DNA from: Methanobrevibacter sp.
Lineage (GTDB): Archaea; Methanobacteriota; Methanobacteria; Methanobacteriales; Methanobacteriaceae
DNA length: 9,590 nucleotides
Assembly: GCA_009784145.1 (NCBI GenBank)
Contig: WRCI01000053.1
Span: forward strand, 1-9,590
Direction of reading: 5' to 3'
Shown: piece by piece, positions 1 to 6,687 of the stretch
How positions within the stretch are numbered: position 1 is the first letter of the stretch
How the letters are laid out: the number at the start of each line of letters is the position of its first letter
Program-made: the position numbers and the translations under genes
Notes under the pieces: generated by a model
Databases searched by the model: none
The model's input: the letters and a program-made list of their open reading frames with translations, nothing else
What the model was told of the DNA's origin: nothing

Positions 1-761
1 ATTAAATCATAATCTTTAGAGTTCTCCTTTAAAATATTTTTAACTTCTTCAAAATCATCCTGAGCATAGCTAATTTCTACATCTGCCCCACAGCTTTCAA
101 CCATAGAACTTATAACATATTGATTAGAATTAATAATTTGAGCCATTTCAAGATTTTTTGTAGGATTAACTAGTTCATTTCCAGTGATTATAACTTTAAC
201 TTTTGGTTTCCTATATACTTCAATAGTAGCTAGACCTGCAGATGCAATAAGCCCCATTTCTTGTGGACGAATAATTGTTCCTATATCAACGACCTTATCT
301 CCCTTTTGAATATCTTCTCCAAGGACAGCTATATTTTCACCAGGAGTCACCTGAGAATGAATCTCAATAAATTCATCATCACTATATTTAGTCATAGTAA
401 CTGTGTATTCTTCCATTAAAACTGCATTTGCGCCTTCAGGAATTGGAGCACCAGTAGCTATTCTAATTGCTTCACCACTTTTAATTTTTTTATTAGAAAA
501 AGAACCAGCTCCTATTTGATCAATGATTTTCAGCTCTTTTATAATGTTTGAAGAAGCACCAAAAGTATCCTCAGCTATGACTGCATATCCATCCATAGCT
601 GATTTATCAAATGGGGGAGAATTATGAAATGAATAAACTTCTTTAGCTAAAGATCTAAGGTGTGAATCTTTTAAATCTATACTTTCCTTTTCCATGATCT
701 TTTGATTTTTATCAAGAATAGAATAAGCTTTAGATATTGGTATTAATTCAGATAAAAACAT
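1..761 (-). CDS. moeA: Molybdopterin molybdenumtransferase MoeA (partial, C-terminus off the left edge)
   Basis: MoeA inserts molybdate (or tungstate) into adenylylated molybdopterin, the last step of Mo/W cofactor synthesis. In methanogens this cofactor serves formylmethanofuran dehydrogenase and formate dehydrogenase. The 253 visible residues cover the N-terminal domains and the start of the MPT-binding fold. Family motifs seen are PPFDKSAMDGYAV (residues 49-61), whose Asp matches a conserved catalytic Asp, IRIATGAPIPEGANAV (99-114), and an LGEDI segment (147-151). TGNELV (193-198) follows, where most relatives have GDEL, so Asp is replaced by Asn while Glu is kept. An INSN stretch (210-213) comes next. 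The ATG start at 759-761 is preceded by GGAG (774-777) 12 bases upstream. The family is about 400 residues, so roughly 150 are missing. The spacer to purL is about 300 bp, so it probably has its own promoter. The family call is secure; metal preference cannot be read from the sequence. Confidence 0.95.
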   Translation of the reverse strand, partial: MFLSELIPISKAYSILDKNQKIMEKESIDLKDSHLRSLAKEVYSFHNSPPFDKSAMDGYAVIAEDTFGASSNIIKELKIIDQIGAGSFSNKKIKSGEAIRIATGAPIPEGANAVLMEEYTVTMTKYSDDEFIEIHSQVTPGENIAVLGEDIQKGDKVVDIGTIIRPQEMGLIASAGLATIEVYRKPKVKVIITGNELVNPTKNLEMAQIINSNQYVISSMVESCGADVEISYAQDDFEEVKNILKENSKDYDL

Positions 762-920
762 TATTCTCTCTAACTCCTATAAATAATTAATCTACATAAA
801 AATTATATTAATATATATTAAATTATAAATTTTTATTAAATTATATAAAATTTATATAAAATTAAATTATATAAAATTATATAAAATTTTAACCTATATT
901 AATTTTATAAAAATTATACT

Positions 921-1010
921 AAGTTTATATTAAATTTTATAAAACTATATTAAATTATATAAAACTTATATTAAACTATATTAAATTATATTGAATTATA
1001 TAAAATCATA
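921..1010. repeat. Degenerate 10/20-bp AT-rich tandem repeat
   Basis: Aligned in 20-bp rows, 921-940 and 941-960 agree at 16 of 20 positions. After a one-base shift, 971-1010 is four decamers: TTAAACTATA, TTAAATTATA, TTGAATTATA and TAAAATCATA. Low complexity makes chance similarity likelier than in a mixed-base sequence, but the constant register matches the cleaner 20-bp arrays elsewhere in the window. Confidence 0.5.
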
Positions 1011-1018
1011 ATATATAT

Positions 1019-1054
1019 AAAAAATATAAATAAGGCAAATATGAAAAATAGCCT
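1019..1054 (-). terminator. Possible terminator of purL
   Basis: Just past the purL stop, the minus strand reads AGGC, a 14-base loop, GCCT (1054-1033), then a T-rich tract ending in six T (1024-1019). The stem is only 4 bp. In archaea the oligo-T tract matters more than the hairpin, so the T run is the stronger part of this call. Confidence 0.4.
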
Positions 1055-1058
1055 ATAA

Positions 1059-3383
1059 TTATGCCATATATTTTTCAATTACTCCATTATAAGCATTTTT
1101 AAGGTCTTCAACAGCTATTTTAATATCATTAGATAATTTTAAAGCATTTCCTTTAACTTCGCCAATACAAGCACACTGAACATTTAAAGCACTGACAGTG
1201 GCTAAAACATCATTTAATGCCTCTGCTTTTACAGTAAGAATATATCTTCCATGACTTTCTGAAAATAAGATATTATTATCACTAATTTCATGATTATCAT
1301 TATTTTTATTTATAGGAATCTTAGCTAAATCTATTTCTCCACCAAGATTTCCAGATAATGCCATTTCAGATAATGCAATAGCTATTCCACCAGCAGAACA
1401 ATCATGAATAGCAGTTATATTATTTTCTTTACCTTTAAATTCTCCAGGATCTTCATTTAAAAGTTTTAAAACAGCTTTTGCAGATGCAATCTCATTATTG
1501 ATTCTAATTTTTGGAGCCTCTCCTTGTTCAATTCCATGTACAGCTCTATGATATTCAGAACCATCTATTTCATCAAAAGTTCCTCCAATAATAATAATCT
1601 TATCTCCTTTGTTTCTAAAATGCATTGTTCTAATATTATTTAAGTCAGCTACACCTACAACACCAACAGTAGGAGAAGGATTTATTTTTATACCTTCAGT
1701 TTCATTGTAAAAACTTACATTGCCACTGATAACAGGAGTATTGAATTTTTCTGCTAAATCAGCCATTCCTTGTACACATTGTTTAAATTGCCAAAGAATC
1801 TCTGGATTTTCTGGATTTCCAAAATTTAAACAATCAACAACAGCATATGGTTCGCCTCCCATTGATACAACATTTCTAATAGCTTCAGCTACAGATCCAG
1901 CTCCTCCATCATAAGGAGAAAGTTTTGTGTGAATACTATTACAATCACAACTAAGTACAACTGCCTTCTCATCATCTACTTTAAGTACAGATGCATCATC
2001 TCCTGGTTTTACAATGGTTCTAACTTGAACTTCATGATCATACTGCTTGTAAACCCATTTTTTAGTAGCTATATTAGGAGAAGATAATATTTTCAAAATT
2101 GATTCATCAATTGAAGGATTTTCAACTTGTATATATCTTTCATCTTTTTTTGGCTTTCTAGTTTCACGATTAAGTGAAGGTGGATCTGCAAGTAAAACAG
2201 TAGGCATACTAGCTATTGGTTTACCATAAGTTTCTTTTATATTATTATTTACAATAAGGTTATTATCTTCAATATTGCCTTCAGCTATCTCCTTATTGTT
2301 ATTATCTTCAATATTATCTTCAGCTATCTTATTATTGTTATTATCTTCAATACTACTGTCTTCAATTACCATTAACTTAGTATCAGTAACTTGTCCAACG
2401 ATAGCTCTTGGAATTTCATATTTATCACATATAGCAAAAGCTTTCTCAACATATTTAGGATTAATAGAAAAAACCATTCTTTCTTGAGATTCTGAAAGCA
2501 TGATTTCATATGGAGTCATTCCTTCTTCTCGAAGTGGAATTGAATTTAAATCTACTACAGCACCATTTCCACATTTATCCACAATTTCAGAAATACAACA
2601 AGTGAGACCTCCACCACCAAGATCTTTAACTCCAGCTACATCAATTTTTTCAAGTATTTCAAGAGAAGCTTCTAAAACCTTTTTCTTAGTAAAAGGATCT
2701 CCTACTTGAACAGCAGGCCTATCTTCAATTTCACTATCAGAGGTTAACTCTTCTGAAGCAAAAGTTACTCCATGAATTCCATCTCTTCCAGTCATTCCAC
2801 CCATAAGTAAAAAAACATCTCCAACGTTAGGAGCTATTCCTCTAACAATTTTATCTTTTTCAACAAGTCCTGCACACATTACATTTACAAGAGGGTTAGT
2901 TCTAAAGGATTCATCAAATTCAACTTCTCCACCAACAGTTGGAACACCAACACGATTTCCATAATCAGAAATGCCTTTTACAACATGTTCAAAAAGATAT
3001 CTCGATTTTTGATCTTCAAGTGGTCCAAAACGAAGAGAATCAAGAAGAGCTATTGGCATAGCACCCATTGATATAATATCACGAAGAATTCCACCAATTC
3101 CAGTTCCAGCTCCACCATAAGGTTCAATAGCTGATGGATGATTGTGACTTTCAATTCCCACAGCAAGAGCTAATTTATCAGTAATAGCTACCATCCCTGC
3201 ATCATCACCCGGCCCTATAATTATATTTTCACCTTCTGTAGGAAAGAGACCCAGTATTGGTCTACTACTTTTATATGAACAATGTTCAGAGAACATTATA
3301 TCTAACATCCCTTCTTCTAGTTCATTAGGTTCCCTACCAAGTATTCCCATGATATAATCCATTTCAGAATCTGTTAAAGTCAT
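1059..3383 (-). CDS. purL: Phosphoribosylformylglycinamidine synthase subunit PurL
   Basis: PurL is the large subunit of FGAM synthase. It uses ATP and glutamine-derived ammonia to turn FGAR into FGAM in cytoplasmic purine synthesis. This is the small archaeal/Gram-positive type that works with separate PurS and PurQ, neither of which is in the window. Motifs seen are [11 protein letters not shown] (31-41), with the conserved His34, and [20 protein letters not shown] (76-95). [13 protein letters not shown] (254-266) and MLSESQERM (295-303) follow. The repeated second half has [24 protein letters not shown] and a late [19 protein letters not shown]. Its 774 residues exceed the usual 710-740 because of an Asn-rich repeat insertion at about 342-383, between the two halves. 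AGGTG (3389-3393) lies 5 bases before the ATG and fixes the start. The gene is intact, and the insertion does not touch any recognised catalytic motif. Confidence 0.97.
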   Translation of the reverse strand: MTLTDSEMDYIMGILGREPNELEEGMLDIMFSEHCSYKSSRPILGLFPTEGENIIIGPGDDAGMVAITDKLALAVGIESHNHPSAIEPYGGAGTGIGGILRDIISMGAMPIALLDSLRFGPLEDQKSRYLFEHVVKGISDYGNRVGVPTVGGEVEFDESFRTNPLVNVMCAGLVEKDKIVRGIAPNVGDVFLLMGGMTGRDGIHGVTFASEELTSDSEIEDRPAVQVGDPFTKKKVLEASLEILEKIDVAGVKDLGGGGLTCCISEIVDKCGNGAVVDLNSIPLREEGMTPYEIMLSESQERMVFSINPKYVEKAFAICDKYEIPRAIVGQVTDTKLMVIEDSSIEDNNNNKIAEDNIEDNNNKEIAEGNIEDNNLIVNNNIKETYGKPIASMPTVLLADPPSLNRETRKPKKDERYIQVENPSIDESILKILSSPNIATKKWVYKQYDHEVQVRTIVKPGDDASVLKVDDEKAVVLSCDCNSIHTKLSPYDGGAGSVAEAIRNVVSMGGEPYAVVDCLNFGNPENPEILWQFKQCVQGMADLAEKFNTPVISGNVSFYNETEGIKINPSPTVGVVGVADLNNIRTMHFRNKGDKIIIIGGTFDEIDGSEYHRAVHGIEQGEAPKIRINNEIASAKAVLKLLNEDPGEFKGKENNITAIHDCSAGGIAIALSEMALSGNLGGEIDLAKIPINKNNDNHEISDNNILFSESHGRYILTVKAEALNDVLATVSALNVQCACIGEVKGNALKLSNDIKIAVEDLKNAYNGVIEKYMA
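2260..2353 (-). repeat. 39-bp in-frame tandem repeat inside purL (about 2.4 copies)
   Basis: Copies at 2260-2298 and 2299-2337 differ at 4 of 39 positions, and a partial third copy starts at 2338. Translated, they give 13-residue units: [13 protein letters not shown], then [13 protein letters not shown], then IEDNN. The unit is a multiple of three, so gain or loss of copies keeps the frame. The encoded stretch is acidic and Asn-rich, probably a disordered surface loop. Confidence 0.93.
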
Positions 3384-3433
3384 TTTAACACCTATACCTC
3401 TTTATTTTAAAACAATGAATCAAATTTAAACAA

Positions 3434-3441
3434 TTATATAA
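3434..3441 (-). promoter_or_regulatory. Candidate TATA box of purL
   Basis: TTATATAA lies 50 bases upstream of the purL ATG. With the usual archaeal spacing of about 25 bases from TATA box to start of transcription, it would give a short leader of about 25-30 bases containing the AGGTG site. AT-richness makes chance TATA matches common here. Confidence 0.35.
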
Positions 3442-3450
3442 TTATTTACA

Positions 3451-3551
3451 TTATTTTATATAATCCTATATTATTTTATATAATCCTATATTATTTTATA
3501 TAATTCTATTATTATTTTATATAATCCTATATAATTTTATACAATTTTATA
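3451..3551. repeat. 20-bp tandem array upstream of purL (about 5 copies)
   Basis: The unit is TTATTTTATATAATCCTATA. Copies at 3451-3470 and 3471-3490 are identical, 3491-3510 is a variant, 3512-3531 is identical after a one-base shift, and 3532-3551 is degenerate. On the minus strand, the direction of purL, each unit carries a TATA-like ATTATATAAAAT. The copies are directly adjacent with no spacers, so this is not a CRISPR array. Confidence 0.88.
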
Positions 3552-3810
3552 TTATTATTACATAATTTTACATTGTTTTCTTATTTATTTTTATTTGATT
3601 TATAAATTTAATTAATTTTTAGTTAATGTTTTATTTTATTTATTGTCCATACTTTATTTAAATGCTTTAATATATTTTTTCAATAAATTTCATATTAAAA
3701 AAGTATAGTAATTTATATATATTTTTTAATAAATCATTTAAAAAAAAATTTATATAATACTTTTTCATTTCTTATAATAAATTTATAATAAATATAATGA
3801 TTTTTCAGTT

Positions 3811-3940
3811 ATATAATAAGTTTATAGAATATATAATAAGTTTATATGATATATAATAAGCTTATAGAATATATAATAAGTTTATATGATATATAATAAG
3901 CTTATAGAATATATAATAAGTTTATATGATATATAATACT
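3811..3940. repeat. Higher-order 40-bp tandem array (6 x 20 bp) upstream of rubrerythrin
   Basis: Six 20-bp units run from 3811 to 3930, each starting ATATAATAAG, with a seventh half unit to 3940. The second decamer alternates between YTTATAGAAT and TTTATATGAT, so the array is really three 40-bp units. The first unit has TTTATAGAAT, while units three and five have CTTATAGAAT, which creates the palindrome ATAAGCTTAT. Recent growth by duplication of the 40-bp dimer is the simplest reading. Confidence 0.95.
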
Positions 3941-4050
3941 TTTTTTATCTTATATAATAAATTTATATAAAATATGATAAATTTATAGAATATAATGATA
4001 ATATAATTACAGATATATTAATAATATGTAAAATTTATTAATAATGAGAA

Positions 4051-4066
4051 TATATATAATATAAAA
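4051..4066 (+). promoter_or_regulatory. Candidate TATA box of rubrerythrin
   Basis: TATATATAATATAAAA is centred about 55 bases before the ATG. A start of transcription about 25 bases downstream would leave a leader near 30 bases that includes GGAG. The position is sensible, but the sequence is hardly distinct from its AT-rich surroundings. Confidence 0.4.
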
Positions 4067-4112
4067 AAATATTGTTGAATTATAAACCTTAATAACTTAG
4101 GAGATAAATAAA

Positions 4113-4655
4113 ATGCCAAAATTAAAAGGAACAAAAACAGAGAAAAATTTAATGGAAGCTTTTGCAGGAGAGTCAGAAGCTAGAAATAAATATACTTATT
4201 ATGCAAGTAAAGCAAAAAAAGAAGGCTATGAACAAATTGCTGCATTGTTTCTTGAAACTGCAGGAAATGAAAAAGAACATGCGAAAATATGGTTTGAATT
4301 TTTGCATGATGAAGATATACCTGATACAATAACCAATTTAGAAGATGCGGCAAATGGTGAACATTATGAATGGACTGAAATGTATGCAAAATTTGCAAAA
4401 GAAGCAAAAGAAGAAGGTTTTACCAAAATTGCATATCTTTTTGAAAAGGTAGGAGAAATTGAAAAAGAACATGAAGGAAGATATAGACAATTACTAGCTA
4501 ATATCAAAAATGATGAAGTATTTAAAAAAGAAAATACAGAAGTTTGGAAATGTAGAAATTGTGGTCACATTCATGTAAAGGAATCTGCACCAGAACTTTG
4601 TCAAGTATGTGCACATCCAAAAGCTTTCTTTGAAATAAGAACAGAAAATTATTAA
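4113..4655 (+). CDS. rbr: Rubrerythrin
   Basis: Rubrerythrin is a cytoplasmic non-haem diiron protein that reduces hydrogen peroxide in anaerobes, fed by rubredoxin-type electron donors. The 180 residues form the usual two parts. The ferritin-like four-helix part has [15 protein letters not shown] (17-31, Glu20), GNEKEHA (51-57, Glu53 and His56), [10 protein letters not shown] (82-91, Glu83 and Glu86) and [10 protein letters not shown] (115-124, Glu117 and His120), so every expected iron ligand is present. The C-terminal rubredoxin-like part has C147-x2-C150 and C163-x2-C166. TTAGGAGAT, with GGAG at 4100-4103, lies 9 bases before the ATG. The gene diverges from purL and is followed 191 bp later by a rubredoxin-fused flavoprotein, with no T run between, so the two may form an operon. 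Length and motifs fit a complete, working protein. Confidence 0.96.
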   Translation: MPKLKGTKTEKNLMEAFAGESEARNKYTYYASKAKKEGYEQIAALFLETAGNEKEHAKIWFEFLHDEDIPDTITNLEDAANGEHYEWTEMYAKFAKEAKEEGFTKIAYLFEKVGEIEKEHEGRYRQLLANIKNDEVFKKENTEVWKCRNCGHIHVKESAPELCQVCAHPKAFFEIRTENY

Positions 4656-4803
4656 AATAATAATAGCTAAAATATAATACACTATTAGCTAATTTAAATA
4701 AAATAATAAAATAATAATAGCTATAATATAAAACCCTATTAGCTAATTTAAATAAAATAATAATAGCTAAAATATAAATTAAAACACTATTATCTAAAAT
4801 TAA
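4654..4803. repeat. Tandem repeat in the spacer after rubrerythrin (54/46 bp, about 3 copies)
   Basis: Copies start at 4654, 4708 and 4754 with AAAATAATAATAGCT. Each continues to CTATTA with AGCTAATTTAAAT in the first two and a diverged end in the third. The first copy is 8 bp longer. Each copy holds TAATAG and CTATTA about 15-21 bases apart, a weak 6-bp inverted pair. The spacer has no T run longer than three, so it does not look like a terminator and allows read-through into the next gene. Confidence 0.8.
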
Positions 4804-4846
4804 ACTAGCATTAAAGCTAAAATTAAAATATATTCAGGTAAACAGT

Positions 4847-6292
4847 ATGGCTACTTATAGATGTGAAATATGTGGATATGAATATGATGAGTCTAAAGAA
4901 GGAAAAAAATTCGAAGATTTATCAGATGATTGGATTTGTATAATTTGTGAATCTCCAAAAAAGTTATTTGAAGTTGTTGGAGATGCTAATAAAGAATCTA
5001 TAGCAGAGGGTGAAGATGGTGATAAAAAATCCCTATATGATGGAGATAAATTAAATAATGAAAATCCACTTGAATATCCTCAAGAATTTGCAAAAACAAA
5101 AAGTGAATTTGAAAAACATATGGCTAACATCCATCAAATGTCAATTTCTGGAAAAAGTATAACAGAACCAATGGGAACAACTTTGCCTGTTATATCCTGG
5201 GAAGATATACTTATAATGGGATCTCAACTTGAAAAATTGCCATTAGAAGATAATGATGAAGTAAATTTAAAAACAACAATTGGTAAGAAAAGTAAAAAGC
5301 CAATGGTTATAGATATTCCAGTATATATATCTCACATGTCCTTTGGAGCATTGTCTAAAGAGATAAAAATAGCACTTGCAAAAGGTTCAAGTATGGTGAA
5401 AACAGCTATGTGCAGTGGCGAAGGTGGAATTTTGCCAGAAGAAAAAGAAGAAGCATATAAATATATATTTGAATATGTTCCTAATTTATACAGTGTTACA
5501 GATGAGAACTTGAGAACTTCTGATGCTATTGAAATAAAAATAGGTCAAGGTACAAAACCAGGCATGGGAGGACACCTGCCAAGTTCTAAAGTTACAGAAG
5601 AAATTGCTAAAATAAGGAATAAACCAGTTGGTAAAGATATTCATAGCCCATCAAAGTTTCCAAATATTGATACAAAAGAGGATTTAAAAACTTTAGTTGA
5701 TTCTTTAAGAAAAAGAAGTGATGGAAGACCAATAGGAATTAAAATAGCTGCAGGACATATTGAAGAAGATATGGAATGGATTAAATTTGCTGAACCAGAT
5801 TTTATTACAATTGATGGTCGTGGTGGGGCAACTGGAGCAAGTCCTAAAACTTTAAAAGATGCTAGTTCAATCCCAACAATATTTGCTCTTTATAGGGCGA
5901 AAAAATATATCTTAGAAAATAATTTAGAGATAGATTTAGTTATCACAGGTGGCTTAAGAGTACCATCAGACTTTTCAAAGGCAATAGCTATGGGAGCAGA
6001 CGCAATTGCTATTGCATCAGCAGCATTGATGGCTACTGTTTGTCAACAGTATAGAGTATGTGATTCTGGCAAATGCCCAATGGGTGTAGCAACACAAGAT
6101 TCAGAATTAAGGAAGAGAGTTGATATAGAAAGTAGTGCTAAAAGATTAGCAAACTTTTTAAATGTGACAAAAGAGGAATTAAAAGTCTTTGGAAGAATAA
6201 CTGGAAATGATGATATACATAAATTATCAGTTTATGATATCACTACAACTAATCATGAAATATCTGAATATACAAATATAAAGCATGTTTGA
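4847..6292 (+). CDS. Rubredoxin-fused, FMN-binding glutamate-synthase-like protein
   Basis: Residues 1-45 form a short rubredoxin domain with C6-x2-C9 and C31-x2-C34, including CEICGYEYD and DDWICIIC; the usual Pro after the third Cys is Ile. An acidic linker (46-75) follows. Residues from about 90 on match the FMN-binding synthase domain of glutamate synthase. Evidence is MSFGALS (164-170), SGEGG (190-194), GQGTKPGMGGHLP (233-245), IDGRGGATGASP (322-333) and ITGGLR (366-371). The 3Fe-4S pattern C399-x5-C405-x4-C410 runs into PMGVATQ. There is no glutaminase domain, so this is not a complete glutamate synthase. Relatives in archaea often carry ferredoxin domains instead. The substrate is uncertain: ammonia-dependent glutamate formation or another FMN redox reaction are both open. 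AGGT (4836-4839) precedes the ATG by 7 bases. It is likely co-transcribed with rubrerythrin. Confidence 0.9.
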   Translation: MATYRCEICGYEYDESKEGKKFEDLSDDWICIICESPKKLFEVVGDANKESIAEGEDGDKKSLYDGDKLNNENPLEYPQEFAKTKSEFEKHMANIHQMSISGKSITEPMGTTLPVISWEDILIMGSQLEKLPLEDNDEVNLKTTIGKKSKKPMVIDIPVYISHMSFGALSKEIKIALAKGSSMVKTAMCSGEGGILPEEKEEAYKYIFEYVPNLYSVTDENLRTSDAIEIKIGQGTKPGMGGHLPSSKVTEEIAKIRNKPVGKDIHSPSKFPNIDTKEDLKTLVDSLRKRSDGRPIGIKIAAGHIEEDMEWIKFAEPDFITIDGRGGATGASPKTLKDASSIPTIFALYRAKKYILENNLEIDLVITGGLRVPSDFSKAIAMGADAIAIASAALMATVCQQYRVCDSGKCPMGVATQDSELRKRVDIESSAKRLANFLNVTKEELKVFGRITGNDDIHKLSVYDITTTNHEISEYTNIKHV

Positions 6293-6357
6293 ATATAAAA
6301 ATATCTTTAATTTAATATATTCTATTTCATAATCTGTAAAATCACTTATCCCCCTAT

Positions 6358-6370
6358 AATTTTTTATTTT
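6358..6370 (+). terminator. Possible oligo-T terminator of the rubrerythrin/glutamate-synthase-like unit
   Basis: Six T (6360-6365) and four more T (6367-6370) lie about 70 bases past the stop codon. There is no convincing hairpin before them. Archaeal RNA polymerase can stop at T runs alone. Confidence 0.4.
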
Positions 6371-6434
6371 AAACAAAAAAATGAATATTAAATAATTATC
6401 AGATATTTATATTTTATAAAATTAGTGAATATTA

Positions 6435-6490
6435 AGTGTATGAAAAAATATACACTATATTATATGTTAGTGTATGAAAAAATATACACT
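6435..6490. promoter_or_regulatory. Two identical 22-bp palindromes, probable paired operator sites
   Basis: Copies at 6435-6456 and 6469-6490 are identical. Each has arms AGTGTAT and ATACACT (7 bp, perfect) around an 8-base centre GAAAAAAT. The starts are 34 bp apart, a little over three helical turns. They lie between the glutamate-synthase-like gene and the promoter of the membrane-protein gene. A dimeric regulator site is one reading; hairpins in the RNA are another, since T-rich sequence follows the second copy. Confidence 0.6.
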
Positions 6491-6567
6491 GTATTTTATA
6501 TTTATTCTACATACTAAACCAATGCCAAAATTATAATTTTTTTATACTATGACACCATTAAGAGCTA

Positions 6568-6631
6568 TTTACAAAGGAAACAACCACAAAAATAATTGTA
6601 AAAATCTCAAGTGGGGGTTAATAAAATAACC
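6568..6631. other. Pair of small inverted repeats
   Basis: TTTACAA (6568-6574) pairs with TTGTAAA (6596-6602) around a 21-base loop. GGTTA (6616-6620) pairs with TAACC (6627-6631) around ATAAAA. Both could be chance, but this is the most base-diverse spacer stretch in the window. Confidence 0.35.
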
Positions 6632-6656
6632 AGTACCATAATATGTCAATAGATAG

Positions 6657-6667
6657 TATTATATAAT
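6657..6667 (+). promoter_or_regulatory. TATA box for a probable leaderless transcript
   Basis: TATTATATAAT is centred about 26 bases before the ATG of the following gene, the spacing expected between an archaeal TATA box and the first transcribed base. No Shine-Dalgarno match lies before that ATG, so transcription probably begins at or next to the start codon. Confidence 0.5.
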
Positions 6668-6687
6668 GTCTCTACATAATATTCACT

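Larger units (their letters stand above)
762..1058. other. A/T-only spacer between purL and moeA with a 10-bp repeat tract
   Basis: This spacer holds no credible open frame. It is almost entirely A and T, built of short variants of ATTATATAAA and TTATATTAAA. From about 921 to 1010 the variants fall into a 10-bp or 20-bp register; for example 971-1010 reads as four decamers related to TTAAATTATA. Many TATA-like strings exist on both strands, so a moeA promoter is expected here but cannot be pinned to one site. Confidence 0.6.
3384..4112. other. 729-bp divergent spacer between purL and rubrerythrin
   Basis: No open frame worth calling is present. The spacer separates two divergent genes and so should hold both promoters. 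It contains two unrelated-looking tandem arrays, each with a 20-bp unit (3451-3551 and 3811-3940), and candidate TATA boxes at 3434-3441 for purL and 4051-4066 for rubrerythrin. The part between the arrays (about 3560-3800) is AT-rich without clear structure, apart from a 7-bp inverted pair ATACTTT/AAAGTAT with a long loop. I see no cluster of origin-recognition boxes and no Cdc6 gene nearby. Confidence 0.7.
6293..6687. other. 395-bp spacer with palindromes and hairpins, no gene seen
   Basis: I see no credible open frame. In order it holds a T-rich tract (6360-6370), two identical 22-bp palindromes (6435-6456 and 6469-6490), a less AT-rich stretch with two small inverted repeats (6568-6602 and 6616-6631), and a TATA-like element (6657-6667) placed for the next gene. 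The stretch at about 6545-6640 includes a GGGGG run, unlike the other spacers, and could encode a small RNA, but I recognise no family. Confidence 0.65.

Noticed and set aside
1720..2709. Plus-strand open frames of 64-70 codons opposite purL
   Set aside because: They lie wholly inside the well-supported purL frame on the other strand, have no family motifs, and one is just the antisense reading of the 39-bp repeat.
3811..3940. CRISPR-like array
   Set aside because: Units are adjacent with no unique spacers, are only 20 bp and all A/T-rich, and there are no cas genes.
3384..4112. Replication origin
   Set aside because: AT-richness and repeats fit, but no origin-recognition boxes with G-rich parts and no cdc6/orc1 gene are seen; all spacers are similarly AT-rich.
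4180..4682. Minus-strand open frames opposite rubrerythrin
   Set aside because: They are antisense to a gene with every expected ligand, have Leu/His/Phe-rich low-quality sequence, and no ribosome site.
4847..6292. Complete glutamate synthase large subunit
   Set aside because: There is no N-terminal glutaminase domain and no beta-helix domain; only the FMN/3Fe-4S core is present, so gene symbol gltB was not given.
6293..6687. C/D box or H/ACA guide RNA, or tRNA
   Set aside because: No paired RUGAUGA and CUGA boxes, no convincing ACA hairpins and no cloverleaf were found by eye.
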